From the NCBI GenBank assembly GCA_937870605.1, contig CALMZW010000227.1:1-40387 (forward strand): a stretch of 40,387 nt of DNA, written 5' to 3'. Below, one piece after another: positions 8,053-18,884 of the stretch (position 1 is the first letter of the stretch; each line of letters begins with the position of its first letter). The position numbers and the translations under genes are program-made. Source of the stretch: an uncultured Synergistaceae bacterium (lineage in GTDB: Bacteria; Synergistota; Synergistia; Synergistales; Aminobacteriaceae). The notes below the pieces were generated by a model that was given only the letters and a program-made list of their open reading frames with translations, did no database searches and was not told where the DNA came from.

Positions 8053-10035
8053 GTGTCGCACGCTTCCCGCTCTCCGCTACGGAAAGAAGTCAGCAGGTTT
8101 CGCGCCGGGACGCGCATCTTCGTCGTTCTCGCCCTGTGCCTGCCGCTTTTTTACACACATCCCGCCGCGAATTCCGCAGAGGCCGCCGCGCCGCACGCTG
8201 CGGGACTTCTGAAGGTCGTCCTCGACGACAACTACCCCCCCTACATCTTCCGCGATGCGCACGGCGTATTGCAGGGGATCCTCGTGGATCAGTGGCGTCT
8301 TTTCGGAGAACGGAGCGGACTGCGCGTCGAGCTTTTCGGCATGGACTGGGGAGAGGCGCTCGCCCGAATGGCGTCGGGCGATTTCGACGTCATCGACACG
8401 GCCTTCCGGAACGAGGAACGCGAGAAACTCTTCGACTTTTCCGAACCGTACGCCCGGATCGACGTTCCGATCTTCTTCCGGTCGGACCTCTCCGGGATCC
8501 GGGACGCCGAGTCGCTTCACGGATTCCGTGTCGCGGCGAAGAAGGGCGACAACGCCGTCTGGTTCCTGCGCAACCGCGGCGTGAGCGACATCGTGGAGTA
8601 CGACAATTACGAGAAGATCATCGAGGCCGCGCGCTCCCGCGATGTCGCGGTTTTCGTCGTCGACCGGCCCCCGGCGCACTACTTCCTCTACCGTTACGGC
8701 ATCAGCGAGGAATTCCGGCAGACGGAGCCTTTGTACGGCGGACGATTCCATCGCGCCGTACGCAAGGGAGACGCCGCGACGCTCCGGCTTCTGGAAAAGG
8801 GGTTCGCGGCCATCAGCGACTCCGAGTACCGCGAGATCGACCGGCGGTGGATGGGGGAAACGGCGTCCGGTCCGGGAATGATCTGGTATCTCCAGGTCAC
8901 GCTTGTCGCGGCGGGAATCGTCTCGCTGTTTTTGCTCGTCATGATCAGCGCGCTCCGGCGGATGGTCCGGACACGGACCGTCGCGCTTCAGGAGCAGATG
9001 GAAATGACCCAGGCGCGGGCCGAGGAACTGAAGGAGAGCGAAGACCGCTACCGGCAGCTTTTCGAGATGGAGTCGGACGCGATTTTTCTGATAGCGGAAG
9101 AGGACGGTCAGATCCTTGAAGTCAATAATGCGGCCGCCACGCTGTACGGCTTTTCGCGGGAGGAACTGCGAAACCTCCGGAATACGGATCTTTCCGCCGA
9201 GCCGGAGAAGACCGCGCAGGCGACGCGGAGCAGCGTGACGTCGATCCCCATCCGGTGGCACAGGAAGAGGAACGGGACGGTCTTTCCCGTCGAGATCCGT
9301 GCGACGCACTTTGAATGGAGGGGGCGCCGCGTGCATATCGCCGCGATCCGCGACGTCACCGAACGGCAGGGGATCGAGGAGCAGCTTCGCTTCCTGAGTT
9401 TCCACGACGCGATGACGGGACTCTACAACCGGACGTATTTCGAAGAGGAGCTTGACCGCCTCGACCAGCGCCGCGACGGGGCGGTCGGGATCCTCGTGAC
9501 CGACGTCGACGGACTCAAGCTGGTCAACGACACGCTGGGGCACGAGGAGGGGGACGCGCTTCTCGTGGAGACGGCGCGCGTTCTCGAGGAGGTTGTGCGG
9601 AAATCGGATATGGTCGCCCGGATCGGTGGGGACGAGTTCACGATCCTTCTTCCCGGCGCGGACGAAGCGTCGATGGAAGGGGTTGTCGAGCGAATCGGCG
9701 CCGCGTTGCGCAAACGCGAGGAGAAGTCCGACCCAACGCGCTCCGTGGTTCCGCGGCTTTCGCTGGGCTGGGCGATTTCGGCGGATTCCGGAACGCCCAT
9801 GCGAACGGCGTTCCGCGTCGCGGACGACCGGATGTACGGTGACAAGCTGCGACGGAAGGGATCGGGGCGGAACGCCTTTTTGCGGACGATCACGACGCTC
9901 CTGTCGGAGCGGGAACATCGCGACGAGGCGCTCCGCGAGCTGCGCATCGGGGAGGGAAGCAGCATCGCCCCCGACCTTGCGGCGCGCGTCGTCGATGTCC
10001 TTCTGTCGGCGGAGGAAAAACGGGCGGCGAACTAG
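8053..10035 (+). CDS. Membrane sensor diguanylate cyclase: SBP_bac_3-like periplasmic domain, TM, PAS, GGDEF
   Basis: GTG start; LLKVVLDDNYPPYIFRDAHGVLQGILVDQWRLFGERSG (SBP_bac_3), VAAGIVSLFLLVMISALRRMV TM, DRYRQLFEMESDAIFLIAEEDGQILEVNNAAATLYGFSREEL (PAS), HDAMTGLYNRTYFEEEL...RIGGDEFTILLPG (GGDEF). Confidence 0.88.
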   Translation: MSHASRSPLRKEVSRFRAGTRIFVVLALCLPLFYTHPAANSAEAAAPHAAGLLKVVLDDNYPPYIFRDAHGVLQGILVDQWRLFGERSGLRVELFGMDWGEALARMASGDFDVIDTAFRNEEREKLFDFSEPYARIDVPIFFRSDLSGIRDAESLHGFRVAAKKGDNAVWFLRNRGVSDIVEYDNYEKIIEAARSRDVAVFVVDRPPAHYFLYRYGISEEFRQTEPLYGGRFHRAVRKGDAATLRLLEKGFAAISDSEYREIDRRWMGETASGPGMIWYLQVTLVAAGIVSLFLLVMISALRRMVRTRTVALQEQMEMTQARAEELKESEDRYRQLFEMESDAIFLIAEEDGQILEVNNAAATLYGFSREELRNLRNTDLSAEPEKTAQATRSSVTSIPIRWHRKRNGTVFPVEIRATHFEWRGRRVHIAAIRDVTERQGIEEQLRFLSFHDAMTGLYNRTYFEEELDRLDQRRDGAVGILVTDVDGLKLVNDTLGHEEGDALLVETARVLEEVVRKSDMVARIGGDEFTILLPGADEASMEGVVERIGAALRKREEKSDPTRSVVPRLSLGWAISADSGTPMRTAFRVADDRMYGDKLRRKGSGRNAFLRTITTLLSEREHRDEALRELRIGEGSSIAPDLAARVVDVLLSAEEKRAAN

Positions 10036-10574
10036 ATCTTTTCGTTCAGCACCACGTAGTGCAGGTGGTCTTCCCAGACGCCGTTGATCCGGAGATACTT
10101 CCGGCTCATGCCCTCCAGCGTGAAGCCGAGTTTTTCCACGACCCTCCGGGAGCGGACGTTCCTCGGAATGATGTTGGCCTCGATCCTGTGGAGGCCCATC
10201 CCGTCGAAGGCGATTCGGATGACTTCCCGCATCGCTTCCGTCATGTATCCCCTGTTGATCTCGTCCGCATCCAGACGGCATCCCGCGAAACACGACAGAA
10301 ACGCCCCCCGGACGATGTTCGAGAGCCCGACATATCCGATGATCCGCTTCTCGCCCTTTTTCGAGAGATGCAGCTTCATCGCGCTCTGGCGGCGATGGTC
10401 CGCGTGTTCGGCCCGGATAAATTCCTGCGCCGACGGGAGCGTATAGTACGCTTCGTCCCGGACGGGCTCCCATTCCGACAGAAAGTCGCGGTTCCGCGTC
10501 AGGTAGTCCAGCAGTGCGGGGGCATCCCTCCGGGAAAGAGATCGCAGGACGAGTCGTTCGGTTTCGTATCGCAT
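10032..10574 (-). CDS. GNAT family N-acetyltransferase (RimJ/RimL-like)
   Basis: MRYETERLVLRSLSRRDAPALLDYL...GYMTEAMREVIRIAFDGMGLHRIEANIIPRNVRSRRVVEKLGFTLEGMSRKYLRINGVWEDHLHYVVL. Confidence 0.92.
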   Translation of the reverse strand: MRYETERLVLRSLSRRDAPALLDYLTRNRDFLSEWEPVRDEAYYTLPSAQEFIRAEHADHRRQSAMKLHLSKKGEKRIIGYVGLSNIVRGAFLSCFAGCRLDADEINRGYMTEAMREVIRIAFDGMGLHRIEANIIPRNVRSRRVVEKLGFTLEGMSRKYLRINGVWEDHLHYVVLNEKI

Positions 10575-10655
10575 CGGGAAGCCTCCGGGGAGTAAATGAA
10601 ATTATTCGGAAAGACAATTATACGACAGAGAGGCCGTCGGGTCGCCGCGTGACCG

Positions 10656-13600
10656 TCAGCCCTGGGCCTGCGACCGCCGGATCAGGCCCGAATACTCGTC
10701 GAGCGCATGGACGGACGGCGCGTCCGGCGCGACGAAGCGGTCCAGCACCTGCAACGCCGCGTTGACCGTGTCGAGCGACGTGATGCAGGGCACGTCGTAT
10801 TCGATCGAGGTGCGCCGGAGCAGAAAGCCGAAGCGGTCCGGGATTTTGCCTCGCGTCGGTGTGTTGATCACGAGTGCGATCCGGTCTTCGACGATCTCGC
10901 CGATGACATGGTCCCGATGCAAGAGTTCCACGGGAATTCCCGCAGCCGCGAGCGCCGCGTGCGTGTCCTCGGTGGCGCACAGCGCGTACCCCCGTCCGGC
11001 CAGCGTGCGCGCGATCTGCGTGCATTCGCGCTTGTCGCGGTCCGCGACGGACAGCAGCACCCGACCCGAAGGCGGAATCGTCAGGCCGGACGCGAGAAGC
11101 GCCTTGTGGAGCGCGGCGCCGTAATCCCTGTCAACGCCCATGACCTCGCCCGTCGATTTCATCTCCGGACCCAGGAAGGTGTCGACGTTCGCCATCTTGG
11201 CGAACGAGAAGACCGGCGCCTTGACGACGACGAACTCCGTGTCCGGGGCGAGGCCGGGCGCGAATCCGAGCGCCTTCAGCGTATGCCCGAACATCAGTTT
11301 CGTCGCGACGTCCACCATCGGGATTCCCGTGATCTTGCTCATGACCGGCACGGTCCGGCTCGCGCGCGGGTTCACCTCGATCACATGGACGCGGTTGTCC
11401 GCGTCGAGGACGAACTGGATATTGAACAGCCCCACGACCTTCAGCGCCAGCGCGAGTTTCGTCGCGTACGCCACGATCGTGTCGACCGTCTCGCGCGCGA
11501 GCGTTCGGGGCGGGTAGACCGCGATGCTGTCGCCGGAGTGGACGCCCGCGCGCTCGAAGTGCTCCATGACCCCGGGGATCAGGACGTCCGAGCCGTCGCA
11601 GACGCCGTCCACCTCGACCTCCTTGCCGAGGATGTACTTGTCGATCAGGACGGGGTGTCCCGTGGACAGGTCGACGGCGCGCTCCATGTACTCCGCGAGT
11701 TCCGCCTCGCCCCAGACGATCTCCATCGCGCGCCCGCCGAGGACGTAGGAGGGACGGACGAGAACGGGGTATCCGATGCGCCGCGCGACTTCCTTCGCCC
11801 CTTCGACCGAGACGGCGCTGCTCCCGTCCGGAAAGGGGATGTCGAGCCGCGTGAGAAGCTGCAGGAAGCGTTCGCGGTCCTCCGCCATGTCGATGCTCTC
11901 CACCGAGGTTCCGAGGATCCGCACCCCCTCGGCCTGAAGCTGCGCGGCCAGGTTGATCGCGGTCTGGCCGCCGAACTGAACGATCACGCCCTCGGGGTGT
12001 TCCTTCCGGACGACATCCATGACGCACTCCTTCGTGAGCGGTTCGAAGTAGAGCTTGTCGGACGTGTCGAAGTCCGTGCTGACGGTCTCGGGGTTGTTGT
12101 TGACGATGATGGACTCGATGTCCATTTCCCGGAGCGCGCGGACGGAATGCACGCTGCAATAGTCGAACTCGATCCCCTGGCCGATCCGTATCGGCCCGGA
12201 CCCGATGACGAGCGCCTTGCGCCTGCCGGACACATGCACGTCGTCCGTTTCCTCGTAGGTGGAGTAGAAGTAGGGCGTGACGGCCTCGAACTCGCCCGCG
12301 CAGGTGTCGACGATCTTGAAGACGGGGTTGACGGGGAACTTGCGGCGCAGCTTCACGATCGCGGCGAGCGGGACGCCCGCGAGGTTCGCGATGTACGAGT
12401 CGCCGAAGCCGATTTTCTTGGCCCGGGAATACAGGTCGTAGTCGAGCCACAGGAAGCCGGCCGTGTGGATCTCCCGTGCAAGCCGGACGATGTTTTCGAG
12501 CTTGCGGATGAAGAACTCGTCGATGCGCGTAACGTCGACGATCTCCGCGACCGAAACGCCCTTCTGGAGCGCCTTGCAGATCGCGAACACGATCTGGTCG
12601 TTGCGTCCCTTCATGAAGTCGAGAAGCCGTTCGCGCGAGAAGGGCTCGAACAGGCTCAGGCCGAGCTGATAGTCGAACTTGATGTCGAGCGAATCGATGG
12701 CCTTCAGCAGCGATTCCTCGAAGGTCCGTCCGATCGCCATGACCTCCCCCGTGGCCTTCATCTGCGTTCCCAGGGTCCGGTCCGCGCCCGTGAACTTATC
12801 GAACGGCCAGCGCGGCACCTTGGTCACGACGTAGTCGAGCGCCGGCTCGAAGCAGGCCGAGGTCGTCCCCGTGACGGGATTTTTGATCTCGTCGAGATTC
12901 AGTCCCAGCGCGATCTTCGCGGTGACGCGCGCGATCGGGTAGCCGGTGGCCTTCGACGCGAGCGCGCTCGAGCGGCTGACGCGCGGGTTGACCTCGATAA
13001 CGACGTATTCGAAGCTCTCCGGGTTCAGCGCGTACTGGATATTGCACCCGCCCCGTATGCCGAGGGCCCGGATGATCCGGATCGAGGCGGACCGAAGCAT
13101 CTGGTGCTCCACGTCCGACAGCGTCTGGCTCGGAGCGACGACGATGCTGTCGCCCGTGTGGACGCCGACGGGGTCGAAATTCTCCATGTTGCAGATGATG
13201 ATGCAGTTGTCCGCGCCGTCGCGCATGACCTCGTACTCGATTTCCTTCCACCCGGCGACGCTCTGTTCCAGAAGCACCTGGCCGATCATGCTGAGCTTGA
13301 GCCCCTTGCCGCAGATGTAGCGGAACTCCTCGAGGGTGTTCGCAACGCCTCCGCCCGTGCCGCCGAGCGTGTAGGCGGGGCGCACGATGACCGGAAAGCC
13401 GACTCGGGCGACAAACGAAACGGCGTCGTCCATCGTCGTGACGATCGTGCTGTGGGGCACCTTCTCCCCGAGATCCTGCATCGTCCGCTTGAAGAGATCC
13501 CGGTCTTCGGCCTTCCGGATCGAATCGAGCGAGGTCCCGAGCAGCTCGATCCCAAGCTCGTCCAGGATGCCGTCCCCGGCGAGACGGACCGCCATGTTGA

Positions 13601-13892
13601 GCCCCGTCTGGCCGCCGAGCGTAGCCAGGATGCCGTCGGGACGCTCCTTCCGGATGATCGCCTTGACGTACTCCGGCGTGATGGGCTCGATGTACACGCG
13701 ATCGGCGATGTCGGCGTCCGTCATGATCGTCGCCGGGTTGCTGTTGACGAGAACGACCGAAACGCCCTCCTCCCGCAGCGCCGTGCACGCCTGCGTTCCC
13801 GAGTAGTCGAACTCCGCCGCCTGCCCGATCGTGATCGGACCGGAGCCGATCACCAGAACTTTTTTGATGTCCGTCCGTTTAGGCATGGGCAT
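10656..13892 (-). CDS. carB: Carbamoyl-phosphate synthase large subunit
   Basis: 1078 aa; [34 protein letters not shown], duplicated ATP-grasp halves (second [25 protein letters not shown]), C-terminal MGS domain. Confidence 0.98.
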   Translation of the reverse strand: MPMPKRTDIKKVLVIGSGPITIGQAAEFDYSGTQACTALREEGVSVVLVNSNPATIMTDADIADRVYIEPITPEYVKAIIRKERPDGILATLGGQTGLNMAVRLAGDGILDELGIELLGTSLDSIRKAEDRDLFKRTMQDLGEKVPHSTIVTTMDDAVSFVARVGFPVIVRPAYTLGGTGGGVANTLEEFRYICGKGLKLSMIGQVLLEQSVAGWKEIEYEVMRDGADNCIIICNMENFDPVGVHTGDSIVVAPSQTLSDVEHQMLRSASIRIIRALGIRGGCNIQYALNPESFEYVVIEVNPRVSRSSALASKATGYPIARVTAKIALGLNLDEIKNPVTGTTSACFEPALDYVVTKVPRWPFDKFTGADRTLGTQMKATGEVMAIGRTFEESLLKAIDSLDIKFDYQLGLSLFEPFSRERLLDFMKGRNDQIVFAICKALQKGVSVAEIVDVTRIDEFFIRKLENIVRLAREIHTAGFLWLDYDLYSRAKKIGFGDSYIANLAGVPLAAIVKLRRKFPVNPVFKIVDTCAGEFEAVTPYFYSTYEETDDVHVSGRRKALVIGSGPIRIGQGIEFDYCSVHSVRALREMDIESIIVNNNPETVSTDFDTSDKLYFEPLTKECVMDVVRKEHPEGVIVQFGGQTAINLAAQLQAEGVRILGTSVESIDMAEDRERFLQLLTRLDIPFPDGSSAVSVEGAKEVARRIGYPVLVRPSYVLGGRAMEIVWGEAELAEYMERAVDLSTGHPVLIDKYILGKEVEVDGVCDGSDVLIPGVMEHFERAGVHSGDSIAVYPPRTLARETVDTIVAYATKLALALKVVGLFNIQFVLDADNRVHVIEVNPRASRTVPVMSKITGIPMVDVATKLMFGHTLKALGFAPGLAPDTEFVVVKAPVFSFAKMANVDTFLGPEMKSTGEVMGVDRDYGAALHKALLASGLTIPPSGRVLLSVADRDKRECTQIARTLAGRGYALCATEDTHAALAAAGIPVELLHRDHVIGEIVEDRIALVINTPTRGKIPDRFGFLLRRTSIEYDVPCITSLDTVNAALQVLDRFVAPDAPSVHALDEYSGLIRRSQAQG

Positions 13893-14952
13893 TCTCCACG
13901 AGCGACAGAAAGTCGTCGAAGACGGAAGCGCTGTCCTGCGGTCCGGGCGCGGCCTCCGGGTGGAACTGAACGCTCAGGATCGGCAGCGATGTATGGCGGA
14001 AGCCCTCGACCGTTCCGTCGTTGACGTTGACGTGCGTGATGGCCGCGTCGCCGCAGAAGTCGGGGCGCAGCGCGTAGTTGTGGTTCTGCGAGGTGACGGC
14101 GCACCGGCCCGTGATCAGATTCTTGACCGGGTGGTTTCCGCCGTGGTGCCCGAACGGAAGCTTGTATGTCTCGCCGCCGAGCGCGAGGCCGAGGATCTGG
14201 TGCCCGAGGCAGATCCCGAGAATTGGCCTCGTTCCGAGAAGCGCGCGGACCGTCGCCGTGCAGGACGGAATGTCGCGCGGGTCTCCGGGGCCGTTGGACA
14301 GCACGATGCCGTCCGGTTCGCACGCCAGAACCTCTTCGGGTGATGAAAACGCCGGAAGGACGGACAACGCGCAGCCCCGCGCGGAAAGGCGCCTGAGGAT
14401 CGACTCCTTGACGCCGAAATCGAGAACCGCCAGACGCTTTCCCGGTCCGGCGACGAATCGCGGTTCCTTCGTGCAGACTTCGGCGACGAGGTCGCGCTTG
14501 CGCGCCTTCGCGGCGTGCATCTCCCGCATGAGCGCGTCCGCGTCGCCGCGTTCGGAGGAGATGATGCCGAACATGCTGCCGAACGATCGCAGATGCTGCG
14601 TCAGCGCCCTCGTGTCCACGCCCCTGATGCCGACGATGCCGTGATTGCGGAAGTAATCCGCCGGACGCGTGGTGCTTCGCCAGTTGCTCGGACCGTCGCA
14701 GAGCTCCTTGACGACGAAGCCCTCGACGCGCGGACGCGCCGACTCCACGTCGTCGCCGTTGAAGCCGTAGTTGCCGATCAGGGGGTAGGTCATCGCGACG
14801 ATTTGCCCGTTGTAGGAGGGGTCCGTGAGCGTCTCCTGATATCCGGTCATCGCCGTGTTGAAGACCACCTCGCCCGCGCTCGTGCCCGTGCGTCCGAACG
14901 CCGATCCCGCGAAAAACGTTCCGTCCTCGAGAAGAAGCACCGCTTTATCCAT
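13879..14952 (-). CDS. carA: Carbamoyl-phosphate synthase small subunit
   Basis: [47 protein letters not shown]...; [34 protein letters not shown] glutaminase motif. 14-nt overlap with carB. Confidence 0.97.
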   Translation of the reverse strand: MDKAVLLLEDGTFFAGSAFGRTGTSAGEVVFNTAMTGYQETLTDPSYNGQIVAMTYPLIGNYGFNGDDVESARPRVEGFVVKELCDGPSNWRSTTRPADYFRNHGIVGIRGVDTRALTQHLRSFGSMFGIISSERGDADALMREMHAAKARKRDLVAEVCTKEPRFVAGPGKRLAVLDFGVKESILRRLSARGCALSVLPAFSSPEEVLACEPDGIVLSNGPGDPRDIPSCTATVRALLGTRPILGICLGHQILGLALGGETYKLPFGHHGGNHPVKNLITGRCAVTSQNHNYALRPDFCGDAAITHVNVNDGTVEGFRHTSLPILSVQFHPEAAPGPQDSASVFDDFLSLVENAHA

Positions 14953-15258
14953 TCCCGTATCGCTCCCAGAGGGGATCTCCTTTTTGGGGATTCCCTGAAC
15001 TTCGGGACAGTATATCATAAAAAATAAAACAAAGTATATTGTCTTTGAGGGAGAAAAAGTTCGGGGATCCGGGTCTTGGTTCGATGTTTGTTTTCGCGGT
15101 ATGCTGTGCGAAACGGAGGGAGATCGTCGCTGCAGGATGTTCCGCGAAACGCGGCGCTACGGACGCGACTCCATGACGGGGCTTGAACGGGCATGCATTC
15201 GAACGGATATTTCCGGTCATTGCCGTGTGGTTACGTTCCTGTGACCCCGGCGGGCCGT

Positions 15259-17223
15259 TCAGTCTCCTTCGACCCGGTTGCGCCCGGCCGCCTTCGCCCG
15301 ATACAGCGCCTGATCCGCGCGGCGGTACAGGGCCTTCGAAGAGTCCCTGTGTCCCTGGAAGAGGCTGAAGCCGATGCTGATCCTTGGGGACGCGGAATGG
15401 CCCACATCTGCGAAGGCGCCGGCCCGGTGGATGGATGCGATCGTCTGCCGGATGCGTTCGAGGGCGGATCGCGCCTCGTCGGGATCCGTCTCCGGCAGCA
15501 GGATTCCGAATTCCTCGCCGCCGAGTCGACCGACGCGATCCTCCGCGCGCATTTCCTCCCGCATTGCCCTTGCGACGTCCCGGAGCACCTGATCGCCGAT
15601 ATCGTGGCCGAACGTATCGTTGATGTCCTTGAAATGGTCGAGGTCGGCGATCGCCAGAACGAGCGGATGCCCGTGGCGAAGGCTCCGCGCGGTTTCGCTC
15701 AATAACGTCGCCAGAAAGGCCCTCCGGTTCATGACGCCCGTCAGGGGATCGATTTCGGTGGTTTTGCGGAGCTGCGACTCGACGGCCCGGATGCGCAGGA
15801 AAGCGCCCGTCATGTCCGCCGTTGTCCGCAGGAGACGGATCGTATCGCTGTCCCACGCGGCGTCCGGGGTTCCCGAAGCGACGCCGATGGCTCCCCAGAA
15901 GCTCTTTCCGGCGAAAACTGGAAGGAACAGGAACGAACGCGCCGGTCCCGGGTCGATGTCGGGCGCAGCGGTTTGCAGCCTTTCGGACGTGAAGACAAGG
16001 TGCTCCGCGCGTTTCAGCGGTTCGATGAGCGCGGCGAGGTCCGGTGAAAACGGGATTCGGCCCGGGACATGCCCTTCATCCTCTGCGTGTCGTGCTTCAT
16101 CGCGGGTCTCGACGACGAGATGGATGTGTGCGTTGCGTTCGGGATTTTGAAGATCTCGTGCGCCGGCAGGAGTCTCGGCGCGGAGGATGCCGCACCAGAG
16201 CACGTCGCACGCATCGCGCAGCCGGATGCAGACGCGGGAGAGAACGCCTTCCGTCTTGTGATGGCTCAAAAGGATGCGCGCGATTTCCGACAGCGCCGTT
16301 TCGTGCGCCAAAAGCCGCGCGAGATCCCGCTGCCGCAGGCGCAATTCGTCTCCTGTCCGGGCGATCCGGTATGTGCCGTACGCAAACACGAAAAGGACCA
16401 GCAGGCCTATCGCGAACGCCTGGTAGGTCCAGTTCGGGATGAAGGTCAGATCCTCGTCGTACAGCCAGCGACGCTGGAGAACGTAATATACGGAACGCGG
16501 GTCTTTCAGCATTTCGTCGAGGCGCCTGTCGAGCGTTTCGAGAAGTCCCGCGTTTCGGCCCCGCGTGGTCGCGAAGAAGATCCGGCTCGGCGAGAAGACC
16601 ATCGGCGTGCGAAGCAGGTTGTGTTTCCGGACCAGGGGAAGGCTGATCGTGTATTCGGCGAGAACGCCGTGCGCCGCTTTGTTCGAGACGGCGTCGAAGG
16701 CCTCTTCGATCGTCGGGTAATCGAGGATCGAAAGATTCAGGTTCAGCTGCTGCGTTGTCCTGCGAAGCTCCGAGACCGCGACGAAGCCGCGCTGTGCGGC
16801 GATCCTGCGTCCCCGGAGGTCGAAGATGTCGAGAAAGGATTCTCCGGGTCGCACGAAGATCGTAAACCACGTGCTGTAGTGGTTCACCTTCGAGAAGTCG
16901 AAGAGAGAGGTGAGCCTTGGCGTCGGCGTCATGCTCACGAGGTCGATGTCTCCGGAAGCCAGCCGTGCGATGAGCGTTTCGCCGGGAGCGGAGACGAAGG
17001 AGAGATTCCATCCCTCGCGCTGCGCGACGGCTCGCAGGAGGTCCACGAAGAATCCCTGGTGGTTTCCCCGGCTGTCACGGAAGAAGAGCGGCTTGAGTTC
17101 GACCATTCCGTAGACGACGGAGCGGGAAGCGGCGAAGGCCCCTTCCGGGAAGAGGACGAGAGGCGCGGGCGCGAGAAAAAAGGAAAGAAGCGCGCAGAAA
17201 CATGCCGCTGCGCGGCGTCTCAT
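15259..17223 (-). CDS. Membrane sensor diguanylate cyclase: SBP_bac_3-like periplasmic domain, TM, GAF-like, GGDEF (GGEEF)
   Basis: SVVYGMVELKPLFFRDSRGNHQGFFVDLLRAVAQREGWNLSFV (SBP_bac_3), WTYQAFAIGLLVLFVFAYGTYRIA TM, TEIDPLTGVMNRRAFLATLL...GRLGGEEFGILLPETD. The listed ORF begins at 17400, inside the predicted promoter; a start at MRRRAAACFCALLSFF (signal peptide) or MPGISN is more plausible. Confidence 0.85.
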   Translation of the reverse strand: MRRRAAACFCALLSFFLAPAPLVLFPEGAFAASRSVVYGMVELKPLFFRDSRGNHQGFFVDLLRAVAQREGWNLSFVSAPGETLIARLASGDIDLVSMTPTPRLTSLFDFSKVNHYSTWFTIFVRPGESFLDIFDLRGRRIAAQRGFVAVSELRRTTQQLNLNLSILDYPTIEEAFDAVSNKAAHGVLAEYTISLPLVRKHNLLRTPMVFSPSRIFFATTRGRNAGLLETLDRRLDEMLKDPRSVYYVLQRRWLYDEDLTFIPNWTYQAFAIGLLVLFVFAYGTYRIARTGDELRLRQRDLARLLAHETALSEIARILLSHHKTEGVLSRVCIRLRDACDVLWCGILRAETPAGARDLQNPERNAHIHLVVETRDEARHAEDEGHVPGRIPFSPDLAALIEPLKRAEHLVFTSERLQTAAPDIDPGPARSFLFLPVFAGKSFWGAIGVASGTPDAAWDSDTIRLLRTTADMTGAFLRIRAVESQLRKTTEIDPLTGVMNRRAFLATLLSETARSLRHGHPLVLAIADLDHFKDINDTFGHDIGDQVLRDVARAMREEMRAEDRVGRLGGEEFGILLPETDPDEARSALERIRQTIASIHRAGAFADVGHSASPRISIGFSLFQGHRDSSKALYRRADQALYRAKAAGRNRVEGD

Positions 17224-17371
17224 TCGTTCCCGGAATCCGTTGGGGCGCCTGACGGATATGTTGGAAATTCCAGGCATCGTTCGCGTCAGTGTCTCGAAAC
17301 GCCGGAGAATGTGTTGTTCCGGAACGGCAGAGGCATAACGGACACCCTTTCGTGTACAGAAAGACAACGCC

Positions 17372-17400
17372 ATTATGCTCCAAAGTTTCAACGCGTGCAA
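17372..17400 (-). promoter_or_regulatory. Predicted sigma-70-type promoter for the SBP-GAF-GGDEF gene
   Basis: Minus strand TTGCAC (17400-17395), 17-nt spacer, CATAAT (17377-17372). Confidence 0.5.
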
Positions 17401-17482
17401 GAATTTTTGTTTGCTTCGCGTTGTTTTTTTTACAACAGGAGTCGGTTCTCTAAAAAATCGTAATTAAAAACGATATTTATAA

Positions 17483-18373
17483 TTAACGATGAGAGGCGCC
17501 TCCGGCCGCTTCCGAAAGGAAGTTCAGAAAAAAGGCGACGGCAAGAAGATCGGCGCTTCCCCCCGGGCTGATGTTCCGCTCGACGAAGAGGCGCATCGCC
17601 GCGGTCGTGAGGCCGCGCCCCTGCTCCGAGCATGTCCCTCCGGCCGCAAGGATGTCGGCGGCCGCCCCGCGCATCAGGCGAAGTCCGTCCGTTCCCGACC
17701 GGTGCAGGACGTTCGTGTCGTCCGAGTGTTGCATGATGACCAGAAGCGTGTCCGCTCCGGCGTCGCCGGGGGAGCGCCCCTCTCGCGCCGCGTTCCGGAG
17801 GAAGGGCAGGGCCCGGTTCACGACAGTCGGGAAGCCGCGCTCCGCTTCGCCCCGGATGCCCGTGACGCCGGTGCGGAGGTAGAGCCGTTCGCCGGCCGTC
17901 AGGGGCCGTTCCGGCGGCGCCTCCCGGAGGGATTCGAGTTCGCGCCGGACGACGCCTTCGACGATCCGGGACGCGAGCGCGGCGAGGCCTTCGGGCGAGA
18001 GCGGCTCGTTCCGGGCGGCGCGAAGGCCGGCCGCCGCGCAGATCAGCCCGAAGGAGAAGAGCAACCCCTTGTGCGTGTTCACGCCTCCGGTCGCCCGGAA
18101 CATCGCGCGCTCGGCACGCAGTCCGATCCGGCGGATGCGGGGAAGGAGGCTTCCGGGATCGGCCGCGCCATGGCGGAATCCCGCGCGCGCGAACAGCGCC
18201 ATCCACGGCGCGAGCGCCGCGGCGCTGTCGATGAAGGTGAAGCGCGTCATATCCCCGTGCGCTCCGGCGTCACAGGGGCCCACGAGTCCGGGCTTGGGGT
18301 GGACGGCGATCTCGTAGAGCATCGCCCGCAACGCACAGTCGCGGACCAGGGATTCGAGCCTGCGGCGTCTCAT
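17483..18373 (-). CDS. citG: Triphosphoribosyl-dephospho-CoA synthase (CitG)
   Basis: CALRAMLYEIAVHPKPGLVGPCDAGAHGDMTRFTFIDSAAAL, GVNTHKGLLFSFGLICAAAG, QHSDDTNVLHRSG; ATGA overlap with citX. Confidence 0.92.
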   Translation of the reverse strand: MRRRRLESLVRDCALRAMLYEIAVHPKPGLVGPCDAGAHGDMTRFTFIDSAAALAPWMALFARAGFRHGAADPGSLLPRIRRIGLRAERAMFRATGGVNTHKGLLFSFGLICAAAGLRAARNEPLSPEGLAALASRIVEGVVRRELESLREAPPERPLTAGERLYLRTGVTGIRGEAERGFPTVVNRALPFLRNAAREGRSPGDAGADTLLVIMQHSDDTNVLHRSGTDGLRLMRGAAADILAAGGTCSEQGRGLTTAAMRLFVERNISPGGSADLLAVAFFLNFLSEAAGGASHR

Positions 18374-18879
18374 GATCCGGGAGGCTGATCGAGCAGCGAA
18401 TCGATTGCGGCCAGAAGTTCGGAAAGCGGGTGCGTCCGCTCGCGCGCGCAGAGGCGCGCCGCGCGGACGCAGCACAGGCAGCGGCGTTCCGGAAGACCGA
18501 GCGCGGATCTGGAAACGGGGACTCCGTCCGCGTCGAGGACGTCGACGTCGAAACACCGCCCCCAGGGGTGGGAGTTTTCGAACTCCACCGCGAGCAGCTT
18601 CGCTTCATTTCCGCACAGCGACGTCGCGAGGTGCGCCTCCATTCCCGCCGCGCTTTCGAACGTTCCGGCATGCCGGGCGAGGGGATCGCGCCCCTTCCAG
18701 AAGACGGAGAGCGCGTCGAGGAACTCCCGGAAGGCGCGCGCGTATCGGGCGGATGTCTTGTCCGGTCCCGGGATGTTCATCGTCACCGAGACGATCGCGC
18801 CGCCGCACCGTTCGACGAGGGCGAGCCGCCGTCGTGTCCTCGCTTCCCGCGCGTCGAGAAGGACCGAAAACGCGTCCAT
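18370..18879 (-). CDS. citX: Apo-citrate lyase phosphoribosyl-dephospho-CoA transferase (CitX-like)
   Basis: MDAFSVLLDAREARTRRRLALVERCGGAIVSVTMNIPGPDKTS...ENSHPWGRCFDVDVLDADGVPVSRSALGLPERRCLCCVRAARLCARERTHPLSEL. Confidence 0.9.
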   Translation of the reverse strand: MDAFSVLLDAREARTRRRLALVERCGGAIVSVTMNIPGPDKTSARYARAFREFLDALSVFWKGRDPLARHAGTFESAAGMEAHLATSLCGNEAKLLAVEFENSHPWGRCFDVDVLDADGVPVSRSALGLPERRCLCCVRAARLCARERTHPLSELLAAIDSLLDQPPGS

Positions 18880-18884
18880 CGGCG

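Noticed and set aside
10707-14024. 1105-aa plus-strand ORF fully antisense to carB
   Set aside because: Arg/Asp/Val-rich shadow translation caused by GC-biased codons of a clearly conserved gene on the other strand; no domain signature.
17224-17400. ORF-track start of the SBP-GAF-GGDEF gene at 17400
   Set aside because: Overlaps a good predicted promoter (TTGCAC-N17-CATAAT) and lacks an RBS; a downstream start gives a clear signal peptide.
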